Shown: positions 27,620 through 35,722 of the stretch, one piece after another | How the letters are laid out: every line of letters starts with the position of its first letter | How positions within the stretch are numbered: the first letter of the stretch is position 1 | Source: an uncultured Clostridia bacterium | Lineage (GTDB): Bacteria; Bacillota; Clostridia; Peptostreptococcales; Anaerovoracaceae | DNA length: 64,000 nt | NCBI GenBank assembly: GCA_937900415.1 | Contig: CALCEY010000005.1 | Location: forward strand, 1-64,000 | Direction of reading: 5' to 3' | Made by a program: the position numbers and the translations under genes | Notes under the pieces: model-generated | What the model was told of the DNA's origin: nothing | Database searches by the model: none | What the model saw: only the letters and a program-made list of their open reading frames with translations

Positions 27620-28360
27620 TCAAAAGCCAAGATCTTCTCCGACAATTATTACATGATAATCGGATTCTATAGGTTTTTTATGCAGTATAGCCGTGATATT
27701 GCAGAATCTCTCTTCTGAGCGGCAGTCGGCGCATTTGCCTGAAACGACGCCGGCACATTTTTCTCCATATTTCAGCTTGTTCATTGGAGCGGCTGTGTTC
27801 GATATTCTACTCCTGGCCTCAGCCTCATTCTGAACAATTTTATTCACTCCCGCTATAATAATTATTCTGTCTGCTCCGTATAGGCTGCCGGCTATTCTGT
27901 TTCCAACACCATCTACATTTATTATCTCCCCTTCCATAGTAACCGCATTTGCTCCGAGAACAAAAACGTCGCTGGTCAGGTAATCGGCTAAAATATCTCT
28001 TGCCTGCTCTCTTGTAGGAGCTTTGATATAACCATATTCAGCGCTGTTATAACTATGCAGATTCAGAGCCGCTATATTGGGAATAAGCCTGCAGCCTCTA
28101 TTTTTCAAATCTTCCTCCATTTCAAGCTCATAGAAGCTATGGGAATCTCCGACTCCGATTATACTCCCGTCTGATATGAGCTTATTCATCAATACTGCCG
28201 CTTCTTTCCTGTTTTCTGTATAATATGCCTCAAAATGATTCTTCTTCAGCTCTTTTACGAGAGCCTCTCCTTTAAATTTAAAATACGCATTTTTAATGGC
28301 TTCAACGTCATGAGTCACCAGGCTCAGCGGCACATCTATCTCTTGCCTCATTTTTCTCAT
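27620..28360 (-). CDS. LUD-domain protein (LutC/DUF162 type)
   Basis: 246 residues with the LUD fold: VGVGDSHSFYELEM-like and GANAVTMEGEIINVDGVGNR segments, the latter a family signature. A cysteine group near the C-terminus (CAGVVSGKCADCRSEERFC, about residues 203-221) could bind a metal or iron-sulfur centre. LUD proteins take part in lactate oxidation through LutABC; stand-alone members occur in many anaerobes with unknown roles. Located between dctP and the cyclodeaminase homologue, so probably a redox helper of the pathway. Confidence 0.8.
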   Translation of the reverse strand: MRKMRQEIDVPLSLVTHDVEAIKNAYFKFKGEALVKELKKNHFEAYYTENRKEAAVLMNKLISDGSIIGVGDSHSFYELEMEEDLKNRGCRLIPNIAALNLHSYNSAEYGYIKAPTREQARDILADYLTSDVFVLGANAVTMEGEIINVDGVGNRIAGSLYGADRIIIIAGVNKIVQNEAEARSRISNTAAPMNKLKYGEKCAGVVSGKCADCRSEERFCNITAILHKKPIESDYHVIIVGEDLGF

Positions 28361-28451
28361 CTTTATTTCTCCTTTTGCAGACAGACGCCGGCTCTGCTCA
28401 AATCAAAAGCTTCCCGGCGCCTGTAATTATAAATGTCATTTAAGCGAATTA

Positions 28452-29501
28452 TTATTTATCGTATTCCTCAACGTCTTTCAAAAGCAGGTCAAGAATCTTC
28501 TTTCCTTCATCACCGGCAAATTCTTCAATTCTGTCCCTTACAGGCATGCTGGCGTCGATAAACGCTTGTCTCTGCTCATCAGTAAGCTCGATGAATTCAA
28601 GCTCAGGTTTATTCTCCTTTATAATCTCCGTTTTTTCCTCCAACAGCCGTTCTAAAGTGTCCAGTGCGAAAGTTCTCATTTCAGGTTTAATTTCTTCCAG
28701 CATAGCCTTATCTTCATCGGAGAGATTATTGTAGAAATCAGCGTTCATTGACATAAACGACGCCATTTGTGCGTGATTCGACATTGTTATATAATTGAGA
28801 ACCTCATAAAACTTCATTTCCTCCATTGCGTTCATCGGCTGCTCCGTTCCGTCAACTGTCTTGAGCTGAAGGCCAGAATAAGTTTCAGTGAATGCCAGTG
28901 GAGTAGGCGTTGCTCCCAAAGCTTCGTAGTTGGCGGTGATTATCGGAGACGACATTATCCTCATCTTAAATCCGTCAAAATCGTCTAATGTGCGTATAGG
29001 CGTTAAGCCGCCCCACTGCATATTGCCTAATGTAAACCAATCGTAGGTAACAAGGTTCTTAGTCTCGAACATCTCATCCAAGGCGTCCGTCGCCTTTCCC
29101 TCAGTCAGAATCTTCGCATTTACAGCATTATCATCTGAAAAGATAAAGTTCAAGGCCATAGCCTGAGTTGCAGGAAATATATCGCCTACATCGCTCGAAG
29201 CAAAGATTCCAAGCTGGATTCCGCCGTTCATCAGCATGTCCACCTGTGAAGCAGTGTCTCCCAACGAGCCGACAGGATATATTTCTACCTTTATCCTTCC
29301 ATCCGACTTTTCCTCAACGAGGTCTGCGAACTTATGAGCATAACGGTCGTACATGGTATCGGTGCTTTCAGAATGGGCCAGCTTCCATACCTGTGCTTCC
29401 CCTTCTTTCTCAGCTGTTCCTCCATCCTTTCCGCAGCCCGTGAAAGCGAACACTGCAGTCATAATCAGGCACATTGATACAGCTAATAATTTCTTTTTCA
29501 T
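28452..29501 (-). CDS. dctP: TRAP transporter solute-binding lipoprotein (DctP family)
   Basis: About 349 residues. The signal peptide ends in the lipobox FTGC. Family segments include WKLAHSESTDTMYDRYAHKF at the start and the conserved FDGFKMRIMSSP arginine region. The ATG at 29501 is preceded by GGAGG at good distance; the ATG 12 bases upstream overlaps that site. It is the second TRAP binding protein of the window and differs clearly from the first, so the two systems take up different solutes. Confidence 0.92.
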   Translation of the reverse strand: MKKKLLAVSMCLIMTAVFAFTGCGKDGGTAEKEGEAQVWKLAHSESTDTMYDRYAHKFADLVEEKSDGRIKVEIYPVGSLGDTASQVDMLMNGGIQLGIFASSDVGDIFPATQAMALNFIFSDDNAVNAKILTEGKATDALDEMFETKNLVTYDWFTLGNMQWGGLTPIRTLDDFDGFKMRIMSSPIITANYEALGATPTPLAFTETYSGLQLKTVDGTEQPMNAMEEMKFYEVLNYITMSNHAQMASFMSMNADFYNNLSDEDKAMLEEIKPEMRTFALDTLERLLEEKTEIIKENKPELEFIELTDEQRQAFIDASMPVRDRIEEFAGDEGKKILDLLLKDVEEYDK

Positions 29502-29544
29502 AATTGCCTCCATCCTTTCTTATTATCTTTAACTTTTAATAAAA

Positions 29545-30816
29545 TCAAAACAACCTGTAAAACGTAATTATCTGAGGGCAGAAGATAAACAACGCCGACA
29601 GAGCTATCATGAAAATCAAATAAACCGGAAGGCCTTTTACAACCTTTATATACGACACATCAAAAGCGGCGCACGCGGTAAAAATATTACATCCGAACGG
29701 AGGTGAAATCGCACCGAGAATACATTGTACCGTAATTATAATTCCCAGCCATATAGGGTCTATTCCCGCTTCCATCGCAGGTCCGTAGAAAATAGGAGTT
29801 ACCACTACTACGGCAATCAGCGGATCTACAAACATTCCCGCGATGAAGAAGAAAACCGTTACCCAAAGCAAGATTACAGTCATCGAAGGATCGCTTCCCA
29901 GTACGTTGCCGGCAATCAGCTGCGGCACATTGGCGTAAGTGAGAACAAGAGAAAAAATCTGACCGCTGGCCAGCAGAATGAACAGTGTTCCTGTTACTGC
30001 GCCGGTTGAAAGAGCGATTTTCCCCAAATCCCTGACGGAAATAGTCCTGTACACCAACAGCTCAAGAATAAGGGCATAAATCACAGAAATAGCAGCTGCT
30101 TCCGTAGGGCTGGCAAGTCCCGAGTAAATACTTCCGACGATTATTACAGGGAATCCCAGCGGCAGTAATCCTTTTTTAAAAGCCTGCCCTCTTTCCTTCC
30201 ATGTCGTTTTTTTCTCTCTCGGAATATTCAAACTTTTGGCATGAAAATACTGATAAATTGAAAACACTATGAAAAGCAGTATTCCCGGGGCTATACCGGC
30301 TACAAACATCTCTCCTACAGACGCACCGGTTACTACGCTGTACATTATCATAGTAACGCTCGGAGGAATCAGCGCCGCTATATTGGCAGCAGAAACTATC
30401 AAGCCGTCTGTATCGGACTGTCTGTACCCCAATTCCAGCATCTGCGGTCTCAAAGTCTTTCCTATGGCAACCACCGTAGCCTGAGAAGAGCCCGAAATCG
30501 CTCCGAAAAGAGTACACGTTCCAGCAAGCGTAACCCCAAGACCTCCGTGAATATGGCCCATAAAGGCTTTAACAAAATCTATCAGCCTCCTTGCTGTGTG
30601 TCCTGCACTCATTATATCCGCAGCAAAGATAAACAGCGGAATAGCCAGAAGTGCAAACGAGCCTACGCCGCCCATCAGCTGCTGAATTATGGTCGTCTCC
30701 GGCATAGTCGTCAGAAACACAAGTATCGCCACCGTAGAGCTTAAAATCATAGACATAAACATCGGAAAACCCAGCAAAAGGCAGGCGAACATTATTATTA
30801 AAAGCACTGTAAGCAT
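29545..30816 (-). CDS. dctM: TRAP transporter large permease (DctM family)
   Basis: 423 residues with about 12 membrane segments. TLFGAISGSSQATVVAIGKT near 100 and GMFVDPLIAVVVVTPIFYGP in the second half are DctM landmarks. Its ATG follows the dctQ stop directly, with GGGAGG upstream, indicating coupled translation with dctQ. Confidence 0.93.
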   Translation of the reverse strand: MLTVLLIIMFACLLLGFPMFMSMILSSTVAILVFLTTMPETTIIQQLMGGVGSFALLAIPLFIFAADIMSAGHTARRLIDFVKAFMGHIHGGLGVTLAGTCTLFGAISGSSQATVVAIGKTLRPQMLELGYRQSDTDGLIVSAANIAALIPPSVTMIMYSVVTGASVGEMFVAGIAPGILLFIVFSIYQYFHAKSLNIPREKKTTWKERGQAFKKGLLPLGFPVIIVGSIYSGLASPTEAAAISVIYALILELLVYRTISVRDLGKIALSTGAVTGTLFILLASGQIFSLVLTYANVPQLIAGNVLGSDPSMTVILLWVTVFFFIAGMFVDPLIAVVVVTPIFYGPAMEAGIDPIWLGIIITVQCILGAISPPFGCNIFTACAAFDVSYIKVVKGLPVYLIFMIALSALFIFCPQIITFYRLF

Positions 30817-31350
30817 CTATTGTTCCTCCCTTCTCAAGTCAGGTACATACGGAGCCGAAAGCCCTAAGTAAATCTCTTCGCTGCGTATATTTTTAATAAA
30901 AACGAGAGCATACTGAATGCAGGCAAACAAGAAGCCCAGCGAAATAACGGCGACAACGATATACTGAGGTATCTGGAGATTCACAGATACCTTTCCAAGC
31001 ATTTTCAGAGACTGCACATATTGAAAAGATATGAAAGTCAAAATTCCCATAGTAGCCGCTGTTACTGCACAGATAATCAGGGCATCGGCTTTCTGTATCT
31101 TTTTTGGCAAAATGTCGAACAGGCCAAGCATATTTATATGTTTCCCCGTAGTCACTCCGTAGCTCAGACCTATAAAGGTTATTATATATATGCAATAAAG
31201 CCCTATTTCCTCAGTAGCATATATCCCCTTTCCGAAAACTCTGCCTATAACGTTAAGAGCCAGGACAAGGGACATAAGCAGTACGCTGAGAGCTATCAAT
31301 ATCTCTTCGGCTTTTACAACAATATTATTGATTTTATAAATAATTTTCAT
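30817..31350 (-). CDS. dctQ: TRAP transporter small permease (DctQ family)
   Basis: 177 residues, four hydrophobic helices (about 15-35, 45-62, 90-110, 130-150). The ATEEIGLYCIYIITFIGLSY segment is typical. Second gene of the sigma-54 dependent operon, between the ureohydrolase and dctM. Gene order Q-M-P differs from the first TRAP set (P-Q-M), consistent with separate acquisition. Confidence 0.88.
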   Translation of the reverse strand: MKIIYKINNIVVKAEEILIALSVLLMSLVLALNVIGRVFGKGIYATEEIGLYCIYIITFIGLSYGVTTGKHINMLGLFDILPKKIQKADALIICAVTAATMGILTFISFQYVQSLKMLGKVSVNLQIPQYIVVAVISLGFLFACIQYALVFIKNIRSEEIYLGLSAPYVPDLRREEQ

Positions 31351-31383
31351 CTGTATAATCTCTTTCTAAGAATCATATAAAAG

Positions 31384-32280
31384 CTATTTTTCAAAGACGT
31401 CATAATACCTGGCCGCTATATAATCCAGAACCAGGTTGGCACAGACGTGACTGGTAAGCTCCCTGTGGTCTGTCATCGGATTAACTTCCACAAAGTCTAT
31501 AATATCTACGTAAGGCGCAAACGCCTTGATGAGGTCTGACAGTTGAAAATGCGTAAGTCCAGCCGGTTCCTGGCCGCCTGAACCAAGAGCAAAAGCCATG
31601 TCCAACGCGTCAATATCCACAGTCATATATACATGAGATGTGTTCTCCCTGACCTTTTCCAAAGTTTGCTTTGCGATTTCTTCAACGCCAAGTCTGTTTA
31701 CGTCGCGGGCTGTATAGATGTTTAGGCCGCTTGCCTTTATGAAGCTGTAATGTTCCGGATAATTGTATCCTCTAGGCCCTATTTCCACTATGTTCTTTGC
31801 ATCATATTTTTCCATTTCAGTGGCTCTTCTGATTTCGCTGGAACCTGAGTAACGGCCCTGAACCTTGGAATCAACTTTGATGTCTAAATGAGCGTCAAAG
31901 TCTATTATGCCGATTTTGCCTTCAGCCATATCATGCAAAGCCATTATGCCGGCATTGGTTACAGAGTGATCTCCTCCGAGAAGAATAGGCTTATAACCTT
32001 CTTTCATTACTTTTTTAATTTCTTCTGACATTTCAGTCAGTGCTTTGAAATGGTCGTAATGAACTATATCATCACAGTCGCCGAAATCTTTAAGCTCAAT
32101 CTTATTATAGTCCACAAGCCTATTTTCATTTACATCAAAGAGATAACCGTCTTCGATTCTGTTCATTATTCCGCCCAGGGCATTTCTGATGCTTTTCGGT
32201 GCATATCTGGCTCCCGGCCAGCCTCTGCCTGCTTCCGTATCATAATTTAATCCTAAAATGCCAAGCTTTAATTTATCCAT
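31384..32280 (-). CDS. Ureohydrolase (arginase/agmatinase/formimidoylglutamase family)
   Basis: About 298 residues from ATG 32280, which has GGAGG 11 bases upstream. Manganese-binding motifs of the family are present: GGDHSVTNAG, DFDAHLDIK and VDIDALD. The last motif continues MAFALGSGGQEPAG where arginases and agmatinases normally have DPxxAPGtGTPxxGG, so the second-shell loop is atypical. It should hydrolyse a guanidino or formimidoyl group from an amino acid or amine. A start 45 bases upstream would overlap the sigma-54 promoter, so I reject it. First gene of the operon. Confidence 0.87.
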   Translation of the reverse strand: MDKLKLGILGLNYDTEAGRGWPGARYAPKSIRNALGGIMNRIEDGYLFDVNENRLVDYNKIELKDFGDCDDIVHYDHFKALTEMSEEIKKVMKEGYKPILLGGDHSVTNAGIMALHDMAEGKIGIIDFDAHLDIKVDSKVQGRYSGSSEIRRATEMEKYDAKNIVEIGPRGYNYPEHYSFIKASGLNIYTARDVNRLGVEEIAKQTLEKVRENTSHVYMTVDIDALDMAFALGSGGQEPAGLTHFQLSDLIKAFAPYVDIIDFVEVNPMTDHRELTSHVCANLVLDYIAARYYDVFEK

Positions 32281-32320
32281 AACTATCACCGCCTCCTTAT
32301 TTTTTATAATAAAATAAATA

Positions 32321-32337
32321 AGCAATAATTATGCCAA
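32321..32337 (-). promoter_or_regulatory. Sigma-54 (-24/-12) promoter of the ureohydrolase-TRAP operon
   Basis: On the minus strand TTGGCATAATTATTGCT matches the sigma-54 consensus YTGGCACGRNNNTTGCW at nearly every defining position, with GG and GC exactly 10 bases apart. Transcription would begin near 32310, leaving a leader of about 30 bases with the ribosome binding site. The gene directly divergent encodes a sigma-54 activator. Confidence 0.9.
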
Positions 32338-32476
32338 TGTATGAAGCTCTCTATTTGCCCTTAAAATCCGTTGAATTTCAAGCTTCTTTATTTGCATTCG
32401 CCTATCTGTCACTTAAATACTGCCGCACTGTTGTTTATTTTTTTGCTAATATGTATATTTTTTGTGACATATCGTC

Positions 32477-32504
32477 TTGTTATTTTACAATCGTATGCTA
32501 TTAT
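32477..32504 (+). promoter_or_regulatory. Promoter of the sigma-54 activator gene
   Basis: -35 TTGTTA (32477-32482), a 16-base spacer and -10 TATTAT (32499-32504) preceded by TGC, an extended -10. About 80 bases before the ATG. Confidence 0.6.
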
Positions 32505-32584
32505 TAAAATAGTCAAAACCCGTGTCTTAATAAGTATGCGGTTATAGAAGCGAGATATAAAAGAAAGCATAAAAAGGTGTCAAT

Positions 32585-34000
32585 ATGAAGAAAGAAGATA
32601 AGGTTTTTAAAGAATTATTCAACAATACTGATAGTATCCTGATAATCGACATAAACGGCAAAATTCTTTATTACGAAGATTTCAACGACCAAATCAACAT
32701 GATACGATACGAAAATGCTGTAGGCCGCTCTATCTATGACCTTTATCCCTTCTTCAAGCGTGAAGATTTTACGGTCTTCAAGGCGATAGACCAAAAAAGC
32801 GTAATAATCAACGAGCTTCAGTCCTTCGAGGTCAACGGCGTCCAGAAGAAAGCTCTCAATTCGGCCTATCCTCTAATCAACGAAACAGGCGTAATCGGAT
32901 GTATGGTAATGTCTGTCGAATTAAACACTGAAAATGTGCAGAAGCGAAGGAGGAATTTTTCCGCCAGATATAATTTTGAAGACATAATAACTCAGGACAA
33001 AAAATTCCTTGCTTCCTTTGAGGTGTTAAAAAGGCTCGCTTCAAGCGATTCCGGCGTTTTAATTTACGGAGAAACCGGGACGGGAAAAGAGCTTATTGCT
33101 CATACGATTCACAACAGCAGCCCAAGAAAAAGAAAGCCTTTCATAATCCAAAACTGTGCTGCTATCCCCGACAATTTGATGGAAAGTACTCTTTTCGGCT
33201 CAGTAAAAGGCAGCTTCACCGGAGCTATAGACAGGTCTGGGCTCTTTGAGGTTGCAGACGGCGGCACATTGTATTTAGACGAAATAAATTCACTCTCCCT
33301 CGATTTACAGGCAAAGCTGCTTAGAGTAATAGAAAACAAGTCGATACGAAGAGTTGGAGATACAGTCGAACGCGATGTGGATGTAAGGATAATCGCCTCT
33401 ACCAATGAAAGCCTTGCCGCCATGGTGGAAAAGAACAGATTTAGAAAAGACTTGTTTTATCGCCTTAATGTGGCCAGCTACTCCATAATGCCTCTTAGAG
33501 AAAGACCCGGAGACATTCCGCTCGTCTGCGATCACTATATAAAGATTTATAATGCCCGCCTGAATCATATGATTGAAGGAATCGACTCTGAGACTTCTGA
33601 ATTCATGAGTCTGTATCCCTGGGAAGGTAACGTCAGAGAGCTGAAAAACGTAATCGAATACGTATGTACAATCAAATCTAAGGGCATGATAACACTCCAT
33701 GATCTTCCGCGCTACATGTTCGGCAAGCGAGGCTCCGGTATTGTATCGCCCGATAAAGCTGCATTGCGCCGGCAAGACTCTTCTCCTGCTTCCAACGCCT
33801 ATCAAGAAATTGCCAACCCTGCATCTGCACCATATATTTTGCCCGGCCAGTCTCTCGAAGCACAGCTTGAAGTGCCGGAAAAAGAAATCGTCAGCCAAGC
33901 CATAAGACGTAACAGGTATAATATAAGCAAAACCGCAAACGAGCTTAAAATTTCAAGGCAGACGCTGTACAACAAATTAAAGAAATACGAATTGCTTTAA
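32585..34000 (+). CDS. Sigma-54 dependent transcriptional activator (PAS-AAA-Fis)
   Basis: 471 residues. An N-terminal PAS-like sensor (about 8-110) precedes the AAA+ domain with Walker A GETGTGKE near 162, the sigma-54 contact loop GSFTGA near 212, Walker B GGTLYLDEI near 228 and the arginine-finger region. A C-terminal Fis-type helix-turn-helix (NISKTANELKISRQTLYNKL) binds DNA. This is the usual architecture of RocR-like activators of amino-acid catabolism. It diverges from the operon that carries the -24/-12 promoter and almost certainly controls it. Confidence 0.93.
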   Translation: MKKEDKVFKELFNNTDSILIIDINGKILYYEDFNDQINMIRYENAVGRSIYDLYPFFKREDFTVFKAIDQKSVIINELQSFEVNGVQKKALNSAYPLINETGVIGCMVMSVELNTENVQKRRRNFSARYNFEDIITQDKKFLASFEVLKRLASSDSGVLIYGETGTGKELIAHTIHNSSPRKRKPFIIQNCAAIPDNLMESTLFGSVKGSFTGAIDRSGLFEVADGGTLYLDEINSLSLDLQAKLLRVIENKSIRRVGDTVERDVDVRIIASTNESLAAMVEKNRFRKDLFYRLNVASYSIMPLRERPGDIPLVCDHYIKIYNARLNHMIEGIDSETSEFMSLYPWEGNVRELKNVIEYVCTIKSKGMITLHDLPRYMFGKRGSGIVSPDKAALRRQDSSPASNAYQEIANPASAPYILPGQSLEAQLEVPEKEIVSQAIRRNRYNISKTANELKISRQTLYNKLKKYELL

Positions 34001-34104
34001 AATATGCTGTCTCCCGTTTCCCGGCAGAATACCAAACGTAATGAGATCACGGTGTAAGTCCCGGCAGGGCAAAAACCATCAAGTCTTCAACAATTTCAAA
34101 ATTT

Positions 34105-34141
34105 TTCAAAAAACCTCTTTACCTTGGTATAATACCAAGGT
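34105..34141 (+). promoter_or_regulatory. MATE gene promoter with palindromic operator over the -10
   Basis: A -35 TTCAAA (34105-34110), a 17-base spacer and -10 TATAAT (34128-34133). The -10 is the centre of a perfect 21-base palindrome ACCTTGGTA-TAA-TACCAAGGT (34121-34141). A bound repressor would block RNA polymerase directly; drug-responsive TetR or MarR type control is plausible. No dedicated regulator gene is adjacent. Confidence 0.7.
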
Positions 34142-34186
34142 TTATAATTTCAATATACAAGAAATTTAAAGAAAGCAGGTTTTAAA

Positions 34187-35569
34187 ATGACGGACGTAAA
34201 TCTTATAAACGTCAACAAACGGGAAATAAAAACATCCCTTCTTAAATATGTGCTCTCGTCAGTTGCGGCAATGTGGGTGTTTACAATTTATACTATGGTA
34301 GACGGAATGTTCGTGGCAAAAGGAGTCGGTCTTGACGCACTTGCAGCCGTAAACATTTCCATGCCTTTTGTCAATCTTTCCTTCGGACTGAGCATACTCT
34401 TCGGAATCGGAGCAAGCACAAGGGCTTCAGTTTACAAAGGTCAGGGAAAATATAAAGACGCCGACAAAGTGTTTACAGAAAGTATCCTGACAGTGCTTGT
34501 CCTGTCGGTCATAGTTTCAGTCGTTGCACTTTTTAACCTTGAAAGATTGGCGTATCTTCTGGGAGCAACCGACGTCACTATAGAATATGTGAAGGATTAT
34601 CTCGGAATACTGCTCCTTTTTGAGATTTGTTACATGACGGGCTACGCTCTTGAGGTAATGGTCAAAGCCGACGGTTATCCTCATAAAGCGATATTCATCC
34701 CTCTGATAGGAGCCGTATGCAACATAGGCCTTGACTATGTTTTCATCTTCCATTTTGATTGGGGCATAGCCGGCGCAGCTTGGGCCACGGGAGCATCGCA
34801 GCTTGTCTCCTTCCTGTTGTTTGCGCACCACTTTTTCTCTAAAAAATCAGGCTTCAAATTCATAAGGATAAAATGGAATTTAAGGGATGCGCTTCATACG
34901 GCCAAGTTGGGCGTTTCGGACTGCGTTACCGAGCTTTCCATGGCGGCCGTAATCTTTCTGTTCAACAACGTACTGCTGAGAATCTCAGGAGAAGACGGAG
35001 TTGCAATTTATACTGTAATTTCATACGTTTCTCAGCTCATATTGATGACTATGGTCGGCCTTAATCAGGGTATGCAGCCTCTCGTAAGCTACTACTTCGG
35101 CAAGGGCGAATATGCCACGCAAAGATATATACTAAGGCTCAGCATGAAGACGGCCGTATTCTTCTCCGTCTTAGCTTTTGCAATAGGCGTCACATACCCT
35201 GACCCGGTAGTTTCCATGTTCATCGACCCGGCAGAAGACGGAGAGCTTTTCCTCCATGGCGTAGCGGCGTTCAAGATGTTTTCGTTCTCGTTCCTGCCTT
35301 TGGGCGTCGTAGTAGTAATATCCGGGTATTTTACGGCTCTGGAAATAGCCAAAAATGCGATGGTCATATCTGTTGCGAGAGGGCTTGTATTCGTTACATT
35401 GTCGCTGTTTGTAATGACATTCCTGCTGGGAGAAACGGGCGTATGGCTTTCAATGGCAGTTTCTGAAACCATGTCCCTCATCCTTGCTATCACTCTTTAC
35501 GGAAAATACAGAAAAAGAGAACAAATCGAAATAAAGCCCGGAAGAGTAATATTAAACGAGCGGAGCTGA
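34187..35569 (+). CDS. MATE family efflux transporter
   Basis: 460 residues with twelve hydrophobic segments. The protein opens with a short polar stretch and then MATE helix 1 (YVLSSVAAMWVFTIYTMVDG), where the VDGMFVAKGVG loop is typical. Repeat symmetry is visible, with a second VGLNQGMQPLVSYYFGKG in the C-terminal half. It exports cationic drugs or metabolites in exchange for sodium or protons. A ribosome binding site (AAAGAAAGCAGG) precedes the ATG. Confidence 0.92.
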   Translation: MTDVNLINVNKREIKTSLLKYVLSSVAAMWVFTIYTMVDGMFVAKGVGLDALAAVNISMPFVNLSFGLSILFGIGASTRASVYKGQGKYKDADKVFTESILTVLVLSVIVSVVALFNLERLAYLLGATDVTIEYVKDYLGILLLFEICYMTGYALEVMVKADGYPHKAIFIPLIGAVCNIGLDYVFIFHFDWGIAGAAWATGASQLVSFLLFAHHFFSKKSGFKFIRIKWNLRDALHTAKLGVSDCVTELSMAAVIFLFNNVLLRISGEDGVAIYTVISYVSQLILMTMVGLNQGMQPLVSYYFGKGEYATQRYILRLSMKTAVFFSVLAFAIGVTYPDPVVSMFIDPAEDGELFLHGVAAFKMFSFSFLPLGVVVVISGYFTALEIAKNAMVISVARGLVFVTLSLFVMTFLLGETGVWLSMAVSETMSLILAITLYGKYRKREQIEIKPGRVILNERS

Positions 35570-35607
35570 AAAGCCTCTTAACGTTGTCTTTCAGCACAAA
35601 TAAAACA

Positions 35608-35671
35608 GCCGGTTCATTTTCTTAGGAAATCCATGAAACAACCTCGCAATTTCCTTAAACGATGAACCGGC
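35608..35671. terminator. Long stem-loop between convergent MATE and thrC genes
   Basis: GCCGGTTCAT and ATGAACCGGC form 10-base arms, with a second inner pairing (GGAAAT/ATTTCC). The structure sits between the two stop codons and can act in both directions; T runs are short. Confidence 0.65.
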
Positions 35672-35722
35672 ATTTTATATTCAGTTTGAGCAGAAAAACA
35701 TAAGGGCAGAATGTCAGAAATG

